A stretch of 64,000 nt of DNA from Chryseobacterium panacisoli (GTDB taxonomy: Bacteria; Bacteroidota; Bacteroidia; Flavobacteriales; Weeksellaceae): NCBI RefSeq assembly GCF_008274625.1, contig NZ_VTRU01000001.1:62001-126000 (forward strand). The letters run 5' to 3'. Shown piece after piece: positions 51,324 to 60,659 of the stretch (positions are counted from its first letter, which is position 1; the number at the start of each line of letters is the position of its first letter). The notes under the pieces were generated by a model, which worked only from the letters and a program-made list of their open reading frames with translations, did not search any database and was not told the origin of the DNA. The translations under genes were made by a program, and so were the position numbers.

Positions 51324-52739
51324 ATGAAGAGTTTATTAAACATCATAAAAGGAATCACTTTTTCAGTTTTCATACTCGGAGCCATTTCATCCTGTATGGC
51401 CAGAAAAGAATATGAAAGACCGAAGAACGTTGTGGACGAAAAACTATTTCGTACAGATATGCTTCCTTCAGACAGTACCAATATTGCAGATATTTCATGG
51501 AAAGAGATATTTACAGATCCGATACTGCAGGGGCATATTTCTAAGGCGCTAGAGAACAATCTTGATATCAGAATTGCCCTTGAAAGCATTAATTCTGCAG
51601 AAGCATATCTGAAGCAAAGTAAAGCTGCCTATCAGCCGACACTTTCTATCGGGCCCAACTATACCTTCCAGACCCAGTCTATCAACACCCAGTTTGGACA
51701 GATCATTGGAGAAAGACGTTATGTAAACCAGTTTGACATTACGGCAAGTATCGGATGGGAAGCAGATATCTGGGGGAAATTAAGAGCACAGGAAAAAGCA
51801 CAGCTGGCTACTTATTTAGGAACTGTTGCGGCACATAAAGCGGTTAAAAGCAGTTTGGTATCTTCCATTGCTTCTGCTTATTATCAATTGCTGACTTTTG
51901 ACGCGCAGAAAAGAATTATTACCGAAACCATTGCGGTAAGAGAGAAAAACCTGGAAGCAACAAAGGCTTTAAAAATTTCTGGAACAGTTACTGAAGTTGC
52001 TGTACAGCAAAGTGAAGCTCTTGTGTTCAATGCGAAATCATTACTGATTGATATTGATACACAGATCCAGCTTCTTGAAAATACAATGAGTCTTTTAATG
52101 GGAGAGCCTTCTCATTCTATTGAAAGATCTACATTAGAAGGCCAGAACCTTCCGATTGATTTAAAATTAGGATATCCGACTCAGCTGCTGGCTAACCGTC
52201 CGGATGTCATGAGAGCAGAATACAGCTTAATGAATGCTTTTGAACTGACGAATTCTGCCAAAGCTCAGTTTTACCCAACTTTAAAATTGACAGGCAGCGG
52301 TGGTCTTCAGTCTGTGGATATTGATCACTTATTCAGTGTAAATTCATTATTCGCGAATGTAGTAGCAGGACTGGCTCAGCCGATTTTGAATAAAAGACAG
52401 ATCAAGACCAACTATGATGTAAGTCTTGCCAATCAGGAAACAGCTTATCTGAACTTCAGAAAAACAGTTCTTACTGCCGGAAAAGAAGTTTCGGATGCCA
52501 TCAGAGTTTTCTCTGTACAGGATTCATTTATTGAATTAAAACAAAAAGAACTGGATGCCTACAAAAAATCAGTTGACTACTCTCAAGAATTGGTGAACTA
52601 CGGTATGGCAAACTATCTTGAAGTATTGAATGCAAGTGTGAATTCATTGAATGCAGAACTGAACATCTCTAATGCAAGATACAGTAAAATGAAAGCAGCT
52701 GTAGAGCTTTATCAGGCTTTAGGCGGAGGCTGGAAGTAA
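51324..52739 (+). CDS. outer-membrane efflux channel (OprM/NodT family lipoprotein)
   Basis: 471 residues. Lipoprotein signal ends GAISSCMARK. Two repeats of the TolC fold follow; family motifs include ISWKEIFTDPILQGHISKAL, FDITASIGWEADIWGKLRAQ and LLANRPDVMRAEYSLMNAFE. It completes the tripartite pump with the adaptor and AcrB-like protein. A terminator follows at 52763. Confidence 0.94.
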   Translation: MKSLLNIIKGITFSVFILGAISSCMARKEYERPKNVVDEKLFRTDMLPSDSTNIADISWKEIFTDPILQGHISKALENNLDIRIALESINSAEAYLKQSKAAYQPTLSIGPNYTFQTQSINTQFGQIIGERRYVNQFDITASIGWEADIWGKLRAQEKAQLATYLGTVAAHKAVKSSLVSSIASAYYQLLTFDAQKRIITETIAVREKNLEATKALKISGTVTEVAVQQSEALVFNAKSLLIDIDTQIQLLENTMSLLMGEPSHSIERSTLEGQNLPIDLKLGYPTQLLANRPDVMRAEYSLMNAFELTNSAKAQFYPTLKLTGSGGLQSVDIDHLFSVNSLFANVVAGLAQPILNKRQIKTNYDVSLANQETAYLNFRKTVLTAGKEVSDAIRVFSVQDSFIELKQKELDAYKKSVDYSQELVNYGMANYLEVLNASVNSLNAELNISNARYSKMKAAVELYQALGGGWK

Positions 52740-52762
52740 TGTATTTTGTAATCTAATATCAT

Positions 52763-52797
52763 AAAAACGTATGTCAGTAATGGCATACGTTTTTTTT
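52763..52797 (+). terminator. efflux operon terminator
   Basis: AAAAACGTATG and CATACGTTTTT arms, extended by C/G with one mismatch, followed by a run of T. Confidence 0.88.
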
Positions 52798-52838
52798 AAT
52801 TATTGATCATGCTAAAATAATTTAATAGGTAAAATCAA

Positions 52839-52870
52839 TTTGTATATATGTATTCAACTACGTAGTTTTG
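52839..52870 (+). promoter_or_regulatory. promoter with palindromic operator of the GNAT-MarR pair
   Basis: TTTG (52839-52842), a 20-base spacer and TAGTTTTG (52863-52870) match the Bacteroidota consensus closely. The 12-base palindrome AACTACGTAGTT (52856-52867) overlaps the -7 box, where a bound MarR dimer would block transcription. Confidence 0.8.
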
Positions 52871-52890
52871 TACTTTAAAATTTAAACACT

Positions 52891-53382
52891 ATGAAATTGC
52901 AAATACATTCTATAGGAAATTCTTATTCGGAGCAGGCTATCGATCTCATTCTTACGATTCAGCAAAAAGAGTTTAATGTTCCGCTTACAATCCATGACCA
53001 ACCGGATCTTTTACAGATTGAAAGTTTTTATAAGGAAGCAGGAGGTAACTTTTGGGGAGCTTTTATAGACGGAGAACTGGTAGGAACTATTGCTTTGGTC
53101 AAATTTGATGAAAGGGCAGGAGCGATCAGAAAAATGTTTGTGAAAAAAGAATTCCGGGGAAAAGAACTGAATATCGCACAGGAATTGCTGGATGTTTTAA
53201 TTTCTTTCTGTCGAGAAAACGGAATAGATGATTTATATTTGGGAACCATCACAGTATTGAAAGCTGCTCAACGGTTTTACGAACGGAACGATTTTGAAAA
53301 GATTGAGAAAGAAAAACTTCCGGCTCAATTTCCATTGATGGGTTCCGACGATATTTTTTATCATTCAAATACCACTTTATGA
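52891..53382 (+). CDS. GNAT-family N-acetyltransferase, paired with a MarR regulator
   Basis: 163 residues. GNAT pattern: GAFIDGELVGTIALVKFDER, then IRKMFVKKEFRGKELNIAQELL as motif A, and AAQRFYERNDFEKIE near the end. The ATGA overlap with the next gene means translational coupling with a MarR regulator. Likely detoxifies or modifies a small molecule that also relieves repression, by analogy with other GNAT-MarR units. Confidence 0.88.
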   Translation: MKLQIHSIGNSYSEQAIDLILTIQQKEFNVPLTIHDQPDLLQIESFYKEAGGNFWGAFIDGELVGTIALVKFDERAGAIRKMFVKKEFRGKELNIAQELLDVLISFCRENGIDDLYLGTITVLKAAQRFYERNDFEKIEKEKLPAQFPLMGSDDIFYHSNTTL

Positions 53383-53858
53383 ATGTCATCAATGAAGCAG
53401 GGATACTTGCTATTTCAACCAGACTTCATCGTCTCAGTGAACAATTAAGAAAAGATGGGGCTATGATCTACAAAGCATTTGGGATAGATTTTGAACTCAA
53501 ATGGTTTCCGGTCATCTTTACCATATACAAGAAAGAAACAGCAAGTGTGGTTGAAATTGCTAATGAAATTGGGTATACCCATCCTTCCACTATAACTCTG
53601 CTTAAAGAACTTGAAAAGCTCAAAATTTTGGAATCGAAAAAAGATATCAGTGATGAACGTAAAAGGCTCTTTCTGTTAACAGCAAAAGGTATTGAGCTGG
53701 TTGAAAAAATGAAACCTGTATGGGAATTGGTCGCCATAGTATTGAGTGAAATCGCAGATAATGAAAATAATCTCCTAAAAGCCATTGATGAAGCTGAAGA
53801 AAAAATTGCCAATCAGTCTTTTTACCAGAGAGCAATGCAGGTGAAGAATTCAAAATAA
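53379..53858 (+). CDS. MarR-family regulator
   Basis: 159 residues. The winged helix has ASVVEIANEIGYTHPSTITLLKELEK and the wing DISDERKRLFLLTAKGIEL. It overlaps the GNAT gene by four bases and probably represses their shared promoter through the palindrome at 52856-52867. Confidence 0.9.
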   Translation: MNVINEAGILAISTRLHRLSEQLRKDGAMIYKAFGIDFELKWFPVIFTIYKKETASVVEIANEIGYTHPSTITLLKELEKLKILESKKDISDERKRLFLLTAKGIELVEKMKPVWELVAIVLSEIADNENNLLKAIDEAEEKIANQSFYQRAMQVKNSK

Positions 53859-53887
53859 CATAATTGATTGAACCTATAAAAAAATAT

Positions 53888-53924
53888 AAAAAGGAGTTGT
53901 GCTGATAAGGTTACAACTCTTTTT
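53888..53924. terminator. bidirectional terminator between convergent genes
   Basis: AAAAAGGAGTTGT and ACAACTCTTTTT arms (one bulge) with T runs on both sides. The right arm overlaps the stop codon of the leftward gene at 53923. Confidence 0.85.
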
Positions 53925-54463
53925 ATTCTATTATGATATCAAGCGGTTTTCTGACAGATACCATACTTTTTAAATATTCTTTGTCTTCTTCAGTTAATTC
54001 ATTGGTGGCAAGAGCAATATCTTCCCAGGCTTTTCCTTCTTTGCATTTTAGGGCAAATTCAATGGATTTAATTACTGGTTTCTTATTTAGTCCCAGAACC
54101 CTTAAGTCTATTTGGTGTCCTTCTTTGATTTCGCCCTCTGTAATTTGTCCTATTAAGAAAAAAGGTCTTCCTGTGATCTGGAAAGTATCATTGAGTTTAA
54201 ATTGGGCAACAGTTAAATGATGCCAGCTATATTCACAATACCTACATTGTTTTGCATATAGGGTGCGGGCAAGTTTGTTGCATTTCGGACAATTATTGAA
54301 AAAAACTTTTTCAGGAGTTTCAGACATTATCCGTTTTACAATGTTCTGCTTAAAGATCTCATACCCATTTTCTAATAGATTGGTGGCTTCTGGGTCAGAA
54401 CTCATGTTTAGTCATTAATTCACCGAAATAGTTAATAATATAATCCGTCGTTTCCTGATCCAT
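53923..54463 (-). pseudogene. zinc-ribbon protein, probably with a deleted and frameshifted N-terminus
   Basis: The main frame, ATG at 54405 to 53923, gives 160 residues: a zinc ribbon (NNCPKCNKLART, then AKQCRYCEYSWH) and a beta-rich part (GRPFFLIGQITEGEIKEGHQ) that suggests an elongation-factor-like barrel. Upstream, another minus frame from the ATG at 54463 gives 22 coding-looking codons (MDQETTDYIINYFGELMTK) and stops at 54395, overlapping the main start. Homologs as I remember them begin with such a segment followed by about 40 residues that are absent here. I infer a small deletion with a frameshift; the shortened protein may still be made. Zinc-ribbon assignment is solid, the deletion is an inference. 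Confidence 0.55.
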
Positions 54464-54662
54464 ATCCAATTGAAAAGAGTTTTATTTGTCTTGCCTAAAT
54501 TATCATTTATTTCTTTAGTATTTAATACGATTTTCCACTTATTTATAAGCAGAAGTGTTTCCAAAGTTTTTAAGAATTTGATCTTTAATTTTTATACTGA
54601 CAAACTGTTGTCACTAATCTTTTTTAATTTTACATTATCAGAAAGTTCAAAAACATAATATT

Positions 54663-55244
54663 ATGGGGACAACTTCAGCAAGATCAACAGTATATGTAAA
54701 TACAAAAGCAGAATGGAGAGAATGGTTAAAAGAGAATCATCATGTAGAACAATCTATATGGCTTGTATGCAATACCAAAAAATCTAATTTACCTGTTGTT
54801 TATTGGACGGAACTAGTGGATGAAGCGCTTTGCTATGGCTGGATTGACAGTACGAGGAAAACAATTGATGAAAGCTCTTTTATGCAGTTATTTAGCAGAC
54901 GAAAACCCAATAGTACATGGTCAAAGATCAACAAAGAGAAAGTTGAAAAACTGATTGAAAATGAGCTGATGACTAAGGCTGGATTTGAAACGATCAGGGT
55001 CGCAAAAGAAAATGGTTCCTGGACTATTTTAGATACTGTGGAAGAATTGGAGATTCCAGAAGATCTGGATGAGGCATTTAAACTTCATGGCGGTTCAGAA
55101 ACATACTTTTTAAGTTTAAGCAAATCAATTAAAAAAATGTTGTTGCAATGGATTGTAGTTGCCAAAAGACCTGAAACCAGAAAAAAACGTATTGATGAAA
55201 TAGCAATACAGGCAGCTCAGAATAAGAAACCTAAAAATTTTTAA
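54663..55244 (+). CDS. YdeI/OmpD-associated-like protein
   Basis: 193 residues. Family pattern: KAEWREWLKENHHVEQSIWL, YWTELVDEALCYGWIDSTRK, and FSRRKPNSTWSKINKEKVEKL, with a lysine-rich C-terminal helical part. YdeI-type proteins are cytoplasmic, and some are linked to stress or bacteriocin tolerance; the biochemistry is unknown. Confidence 0.88.
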   Translation: MGTTSARSTVYVNTKAEWREWLKENHHVEQSIWLVCNTKKSNLPVVYWTELVDEALCYGWIDSTRKTIDESSFMQLFSRRKPNSTWSKINKEKVEKLIENELMTKAGFETIRVAKENGSWTILDTVEELEIPEDLDEAFKLHGGSETYFLSLSKSIKKMLLQWIVVAKRPETRKKRIDEIAIQAAQNKKPKNF

Positions 55245-55262
55245 ATCTGTAACCAATATAAA

Positions 55263-55294
55263 ATAGGCTGTCACAAAAATGAGACAGCCTATTC
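55263..55294. terminator. bidirectional terminator between convergent genes
   Basis: AATAGGCTGTC and GACAGCCTATT are perfect 11-base arms around a ten-base loop, between the YdeI-like stop and the TonB-receptor stop. Confidence 0.85.
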
Positions 55295-55323
55295 AATTAA
55301 TTTATTATTGAAACGATAGTATA

Positions 55324-57933
55324 TTAGAACCTTAAAGTCGCTGCAACAGACCACGTTCTTCCAAAACCAAGGAATCCTGTGTTACCATCAGCAATACCCT
55401 GATAAACTCTACCTGTTTCCTGGTAAGTTTTTCCGGCATTTGGACCGCTGGCAATTTTATCACCTGCAAAAATATTGGAGCTTAATTCAGAAATATAATA
55501 TTTGTTGAATAAGTTGTACACATTTGCTCTCAATGTTAAAGACTTTTTCGCATCAAGCGTAAATTTGTACGAAGCACCTACGTCAAATAAATTATAACTT
55601 GGCAACTTTACAATTCCTTTTTCTCTTGCTGCCTCCGTAAGGAAGTTGATCGGGTTAAACTGTGCATATAGCTTGTCATAATATTCCCAGTTGGCATCAA
55701 TACTGAACGCTTTGGTAATGTTATAATCCACTCCAAGGCTTGCTGTTGTTTGTGCAGCATCTCCAACTTTCAAGTCTTTAATGTTGATAACTCCTGTAGC
55801 TCCTGCCACTTCCTGATTGTTTTGAACATCAAGAATGTTGAAATTTGCATTCCCTTTGTACTTCCAGTTCCCCAATGATAGCATCCCTCTCAGTCTAAGA
55901 TTGGCAAATGGTCTTGCTTTCGCTTCCAATTCAACACCCTGGTGTATCTGTCCAACGTTCAGAGCGTTGTAGAAATAAGCATTTCCAAGTTGTAATTGAG
56001 AGAAGTTAGCAACATCTGCAGCTCCTGCGTTAAACGTTCTTGAAATAAATCTGTCATCCCACTGCGTTCTGTACGCATTGATATTCACATCTACATAACG
56101 GGATTTGAAACCATATCCTAATTCTACAGAGAAGATTCTTTCATTCTTTGCATCGTTATAGATATTCTGGTTTGAAGGGAACAGCGCATTGAATAATGGC
56201 TGTCTGGAAATAACTCCTGTATTGAAAAATACATTATGATGCTCATCTATATTATAGTTGGCACCTCCTTTTACAATATAACCCGTTTTGTGGTACCATT
56301 TTGTTTCCTGGTTTCCCGGAGTATACAGCATATAGTCTCTTCTTTTGTAGTATTGCTCAGAAACTGATCCCTGAACGGATGCACTTAGTTTCTCAGAGCT
56401 GTATTCTACCATTCCATATAAACCTGCCCATTTTACCAGGCCTTCGTTATGAATAGATACTTTTTGAGCATCTTTAAGTTTAGTAAGAGGTTCTGGTTTT
56501 ACCGTATTGTTGATATAATATCCTTTTGGAGCATTTGCTGTACTTGAAACAAATAATGCATCTGATCCCAACATATCGGTTACAATATCATAAAGTGCCC
56601 CTTTGTAAGTTTTAAGATCGATACCTCCGTTGAAGGTCCAGTTATTTTTTTTGTAATTAAGATCTGCAATTACTCCATACCAGTCATGAGCATTGATACT
56701 CTGCTTTCTTACGATACCGTTGGTTCCGTTCAGCGTAGCCACATATTGTCCATTATAATCAGTAGGAGAGCCTGCAGGTGCAGTAAAGGTTGATTTCTGG
56801 AAAGTATTTCCGTTATAATCTGTTACCATACCCCCTCTGTTATAACGGTAAATCATATCCCAATTGATCGTACCATCTCCGCCTGCACCGTAATTCATGA
56901 AATTCATGGTCTGTCCGCTGCCGTTTTTGATAGAACCATTTAGTCCGGTACCACCGCCGCCGCGTCCCCATGAACCATAAAGTACGGTAGATAATTTCAG
57001 ATTATCATTCATCGTCCAGTCCCAGTTCAATGATGCAATAGGCTTATGATAGAAGTTAGGAGCCAAATTGAATTGAGAACCATTCAACATTCCTGTCTGA
57101 GGATTATATCTTCTTCCATAATTGTCTAATTGCTGTAGAGTAGCCACATTCGCTCCGGTTGCAGAAGATCTTCTTGTATCGTGTACCTGTGGTGCTCCGG
57201 TTGCAATTAAATTGAATGCATGCTTTTCATTAGGCTTAAATCCTGTTGAGAAAAACCAAGAATAACCTTCTCCTTTCGTTCCGTTGATGTAGCCGTCACC
57301 TTGCCAACGGGAAAGCAACACAGTTGTTCCCCATTTGTTTTTTAACCCAGAAGAATACATTGCTGATATTCTGGAGTAGTTATCATTACCTACTTCTCCC
57401 TTGATCATTGCTTTCTGCTCAGAGTCGGTAGCTTTGGTCACAATATTAATCGTTCCTCCTACAGAAGGAACTACAAATTTAGAAGCTCCCAAACCTCTCT
57501 GAATCTGAATATTGCTCGCAATGTCTGCTAGCCCGGTCCAGTTAGACCAGTAAACAGTTCCTCCCTGCATGTCATTCACCGGCTGTCCGTTGATGATCAC
57601 TGCAATGTTAGCTCCATCAAAACCTCTCATATTGATTCTGCTGTCTCCAAAGCCTCCGCCTACTTTGGTAACGTACACGGATGGGGTAGATTTCATAATC
57701 TCAGGAAATTCTCTGTTTCCTAACTTCTCCTGAATTTCCGCTGCCTTGATGGTGGAAACTGCAACAGGAGTTTTTCTTTCTTTGGCTGTTTGGGAAAGGT
57801 TTCTACCTACCAACATCACCTCATCAATAGATTTTGATTTCTCTAAAGAATCCTTCGTACTCTGCCCGTAATAAAGAGCGGCCGTAGGTAATACAAGCGC
57901 TATAATTAGTCGCTTTTTAAAAATAATGCTCAT
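55324..57933 (-). CDS. TonB-dependent outer-membrane receptor
   Basis: 869 residues. Signal peptide ends TAALYYGQ. A probable TonB box lies in KSIDEVMLVGRN. The plug has TPSVYVTKVGGGFGDSRINM, FDGANIAVIINGQPVNDMQG and VGGTINIVTKAT. The 22-strand barrel ends with the outer-membrane signature WSVAATLRF. There is no N-terminal carboxypeptidase-regulatory domain and no SusD gene beside it, so it looks like a stand-alone nutrient or siderophore receptor. The ligand is unknown. A weak -7-like CATCTTTG precedes it near 57964-57972 on the minus strand. Confidence 0.92.
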   Translation of the reverse strand: MSIIFKKRLIIALVLPTAALYYGQSTKDSLEKSKSIDEVMLVGRNLSQTAKERKTPVAVSTIKAAEIQEKLGNREFPEIMKSTPSVYVTKVGGGFGDSRINMRGFDGANIAVIINGQPVNDMQGGTVYWSNWTGLADIASNIQIQRGLGASKFVVPSVGGTINIVTKATDSEQKAMIKGEVGNDNYSRISAMYSSGLKNKWGTTVLLSRWQGDGYINGTKGEGYSWFFSTGFKPNEKHAFNLIATGAPQVHDTRRSSATGANVATLQQLDNYGRRYNPQTGMLNGSQFNLAPNFYHKPIASLNWDWTMNDNLKLSTVLYGSWGRGGGGTGLNGSIKNGSGQTMNFMNYGAGGDGTINWDMIYRYNRGGMVTDYNGNTFQKSTFTAPAGSPTDYNGQYVATLNGTNGIVRKQSINAHDWYGVIADLNYKKNNWTFNGGIDLKTYKGALYDIVTDMLGSDALFVSSTANAPKGYYINNTVKPEPLTKLKDAQKVSIHNEGLVKWAGLYGMVEYSSEKLSASVQGSVSEQYYKRRDYMLYTPGNQETKWYHKTGYIVKGGANYNIDEHHNVFFNTGVISRQPLFNALFPSNQNIYNDAKNERIFSVELGYGFKSRYVDVNINAYRTQWDDRFISRTFNAGAADVANFSQLQLGNAYFYNALNVGQIHQGVELEAKARPFANLRLRGMLSLGNWKYKGNANFNILDVQNNQEVAGATGVINIKDLKVGDAAQTTASLGVDYNITKAFSIDANWEYYDKLYAQFNPINFLTEAAREKGIVKLPSYNLFDVGASYKFTLDAKKSLTLRANVYNLFNKYYISELSSNIFAGDKIASGPNAGKTYQETGRVYQGIADGNTGFLGFGRTWSVAATLRF

Positions 57934-58408
57934 GAAATAAACTAGCGTTTTTGAATTTAAGGCTGCAAAGATGGATAATTATTTTTGAATTAAGTATTAA
58001 ATCTTCACGAAGTGACTTCCTACTGTATGCATATAATGCATTATCATTCATTTTTTTGAGTGTATTAATTAATTCAGTTCTTTAATTTACAATTTGTTAT
58101 CAAAGTGAATTATCATACACTAAAAATGTTTTTTGATAGATAAAATAATTATGCGGTTCCTTATATTTTTCATCATAACGACTGCTGTTCTTTAAAATAT
58201 TCTGATTATTCATCGATTTTGTGATATAACATTTTGTACTTGACAATTTCAAACCTGCTCAACCTGTATCTGTGAGTGTTTGGGTAAAGAAGTATATGTC
58301 TTAAATACTTATTCTTCAATGATTTTGGATACCACATCTCAGTATTTCAGGCAGAAATGGTCTTATAGTTGCAGATTTATCACCAATCAAACACTAAATT
58401 ATTATATT
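57934..58408. other. 475-base gap between divergent receptor and ferritin-like genes
   Basis: AT-rich. Near 58027-58041 is ATGCATATAATGCAT, two facing ATGCAT boxes that could be a regulator site. I see no RNA gene, repeat family member or convincing reading frame; a frame from 58280 is only an upstream extension of the ferritin-like gene. Confidence 0.5.
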
Positions 58409-58969
58409 ATGGAAACTAAAACAGCAACCAAAAAATCACCAGCTAAAAAAACAACATCAGCGAAAACTCCGGCTAAAAAAAATGCAGCCAAAGGGTTGGA
58501 AGATCTTTTTGAAGATTCACTGAAAGATATCTATTGGGCTGAAAAAGCACTATTGAAAGCACTGCCGGCAATGATGAAAAATGCTACCAGTGAAAAGCTT
58601 AAAACAGCCATTGATAAGCATATTACTGAAACGGAAGGCCATGTTAAAAGACTCGAAGAATGTTTTAAAGCATTAGGAAAAAAAGCCCAGGCAAAGAAAT
58701 GCGATGCCATGCAGGGGTTATTGGATGAAGGAAAAAGTATTTTGGAAGAGACAGAACCAGGAGCAGTAAGAGATGCAGGAATTATTGCGGCAGCACAAAA
58801 AGTTGAACATTACGAAATTGCCACATACGGTACACTGGCAGCCTTTGCAAAAGTATTGAAAGAGAAGGAGTGTCTTAAAAATCTTTTAAGCACATTAAAA
58901 GAAGAGAAAAAATGTGACGAGCTACTAACGAAAGTTGCTGATACCAATATTAACAGCAAAGCGGTATAA
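58409..58969 (+). CDS. ferritin-like DUF892 (YciE/YciF) protein with a histone-H1-like tail
   Basis: 186 residues from the ATG at 58409. The first 27 residues are Lys/Ala/Thr/Pro-rich (KTATKKSPAKKTTSAKTPAK), like histone H1 or HU-tail sequences. The rest is the DUF892 four-helix fold: GLEDLFEDSLKDIYWAEKAL, AIDKHITETEGHVKRLEECF and AAQKVEHYEIATYGTLAAF, with Glu and His in ferritin-like metal positions. The family is stress-linked. The tail would let the protein bind DNA, as in Dps. A strong terminator follows. Confidence 0.9.
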   Translation: METKTATKKSPAKKTTSAKTPAKKNAAKGLEDLFEDSLKDIYWAEKALLKALPAMMKNATSEKLKTAIDKHITETEGHVKRLEECFKALGKKAQAKKCDAMQGLLDEGKSILEETEPGAVRDAGIIAAAQKVEHYEIATYGTLAAFAKVLKEKECLKNLLSTLKEEKKCDELLTKVADTNINSKAV

Positions 58970-58986
58970 AAGTGTGCATTCATTAT

Positions 58987-59022
58987 AAAAAGGAGACCAG
59001 ATTTATTCTTGGTCTCCTTTTT
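58987..59022 (+). terminator. terminator after the ferritin-like gene
   Basis: AAAAAGGAGACCA and TGGTCTCCTTTTT are perfect 13-base arms around a ten-base loop. Confidence 0.92.
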
Positions 59023-59226
59023 ATTGTTGAAATCTCATGAGCTTCAATAAAGAAGCTGCTTTAGGATTGGTTAATTTTGTATCATTTTTAATATATTTGT
59101 GGATATTATTTATATCAATCTTATTTTTTATGCAGCCTAAAATTCGAAAAACAATAAAAGCTTACCCGTAAAGAATTTTAGAAAATCGAAAGAGAGATAA
59201 TTCTATTATTTAAAAAGTTAAAAAAT

Positions 59227-59838
59227 ATGACCCAACTCAGTTTGTTCGATTCAGAAGATCTGTATGAATTTCCTAAAGATCTTCTGGAGTACAGGGAACA
59301 TTTCCTGAATCAGGAAGAAGCTGACCGCCTTAAAATTCATCTGCTTGAAACAGCTCCCTGGAAACAAAGAACCCAGAAAATGTATGATAAGATGGTGCTG
59401 ACACCGCGCTTAACAGCATGGTATGGAGATAAGGAAAATGCTTATCCTTCAGAAAATGGTAAACTGGAAACCAATCCCTGGATTCCTGAACTGCTTTCTT
59501 TAAAACAAAGGATAGAAGAAACATTTGGATATCAGTTCAATTCCGTATTGCTTAATCTGTATCGGGATCATAATGATTCTGTTGCCTGGCATCGGGATAA
59601 GGAAAGCAGATATGGAAACCGCCCGGTGATTGCATCAATAAGTTTAGGACAGACCAGAAACTTTGATTTCAGGAAAAAGGATCATCATCAAAGTAAATAC
59701 AGCCTGCCTCTTCCTCATGGTTCTTTACTTATTATGAAAGGAGATCTGCAGGAAAACTGGGAACATCGGATCGCTAAGTCTGTAACTTCTATGAAAGAAC
59801 GTATTAATCTTACATTCCGGTTGGTTCGGGAAGTCTAG
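59227..59838 (+). CDS. AlkB-like 2-oxoglutarate/iron dioxygenase
   Basis: 203 residues. Iron ligands: His and Asp in VAWHRDKESRYG, and His in WEHRIAKS. The 2-oxoglutarate arginine is in ERINLTFRLV. PRLTAWYGD and SLGQTRNFDFR are also typical of ALKBH2/3-like members. It should remove alkyl groups from DNA or RNA bases by oxidation. No other alkylation-response gene is near. Confidence 0.93.
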   Translation: MTQLSLFDSEDLYEFPKDLLEYREHFLNQEEADRLKIHLLETAPWKQRTQKMYDKMVLTPRLTAWYGDKENAYPSENGKLETNPWIPELLSLKQRIEETFGYQFNSVLLNLYRDHNDSVAWHRDKESRYGNRPVIASISLGQTRNFDFRKKDHHQSKYSLPLPHGSLLIMKGDLQENWEHRIAKSVTSMKERINLTFRLVREV

Positions 59839-59935
59839 AATATTCATTTTAACAGGTCAATAGGAGTATTAAATTTCAAAATAAAAAGCCTGAAGTCCTT
59901 TCTTTTTCCGTAAAAAAGCTGCACCTTTGCTCCAA

Positions 59936-60023
59936 CAATGGGGTGCTACGGATAACAGTGGCTGAGATGATACCCAGGAATATACTTCCATACCTGATCC
60001 GGATAATGCCGGCGTAGGGATTG
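59936..60023 (+). ncRNA. TPP riboswitch (THI element)
   Basis: Conserved segments in order: GGGGTGC, GGCTGAGATGATACCC, ACCTGATCCGGATAATGCC and GGCGTAGGGA, closed by CAAT/ATTG pairing. These are the TPP-sensing core and both helical arms. A CACCTTTG box at 59922-59929 just upstream could be a slightly imperfect -7 element. It lies 40 bases before the transporter start, so control is probably at translation or by early termination. Confidence 0.96.
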
Positions 60024-60062
60024 CTTATTTATCATCTCATCATTTGATTTCTAACAATTAAT

Positions 60063-60659
60063 ATGATGCAGGACATTTTAAAACAAATAACCTTACCGGA
60101 ATGGTTTGGAGTCTTATTTTCAGTAATTCAGGTTTTACTTGCGCGTAAAAACAATGTCAATAACTATCTTTTCGGAGTTGCCGGTATTTTGCTTACATTG
60201 TATGTAATGCTTACCTCTAAGCTCTATGCTGAGTTTACCTTAAATCTTTATTATCTGATCATGAGCATCTACGGATGGCTGTATTGGAAATTCGGGAAAC
60301 AGAAATCAGAAATGCAAATCTCAGTTACCTCTACTTCTGAAAAGTGGATTGCCGGAGGAATTGTCCTCGGAACCTTTAGTTTATTCTGGTTTTTTCTCAC
60401 TCGTTTTACAGATTCGGATGTCCCTGTTTGGGATTCCTTAGTAAGTGCCTTTGCCTGGGCAGGGATGTGGCTCATGGCGCGCAGAAAGATTGAAAACTGG
60501 GTGGTGCTCAATATCAGTAATATTATTTCCATACCCTTGCTGCTGCATAAAGAATTATACCTCTATGCTGTCTTAACGTCATTCTTATTTTTAGTGGCCA
60601 TCTCCGGTTATATGGAATGGCAAAAACTTCTTAAAACCAAAGCCGATGCTCAATATTAA
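60063..60659 (+). CDS. pnuT: PnuC-family transporter, probably for thiamine (PnuT type)
   Basis: 198 residues with about seven membrane segments. PnuC motifs: EWFGVLFSVIQVLLARKNNV, NYLFGVAGILLTLYVM and LYYLIMSIYGWLYWKFGK. PnuC proteins carry nicotinamide riboside by facilitated diffusion, but members under TPP riboswitches (PnuT) carry thiamine. The riboswitch directly upstream supports the thiamine assignment. The end overlaps the next gene by 14 bases. Confidence 0.9.
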   Translation: MMQDILKQITLPEWFGVLFSVIQVLLARKNNVNNYLFGVAGILLTLYVMLTSKLYAEFTLNLYYLIMSIYGWLYWKFGKQKSEMQISVTSTSEKWIAGGIVLGTFSLFWFFLTRFTDSDVPVWDSLVSAFAWAGMWLMARRKIENWVVLNISNIISIPLLLHKELYLYAVLTSFLFLVAISGYMEWQKLLKTKADAQY

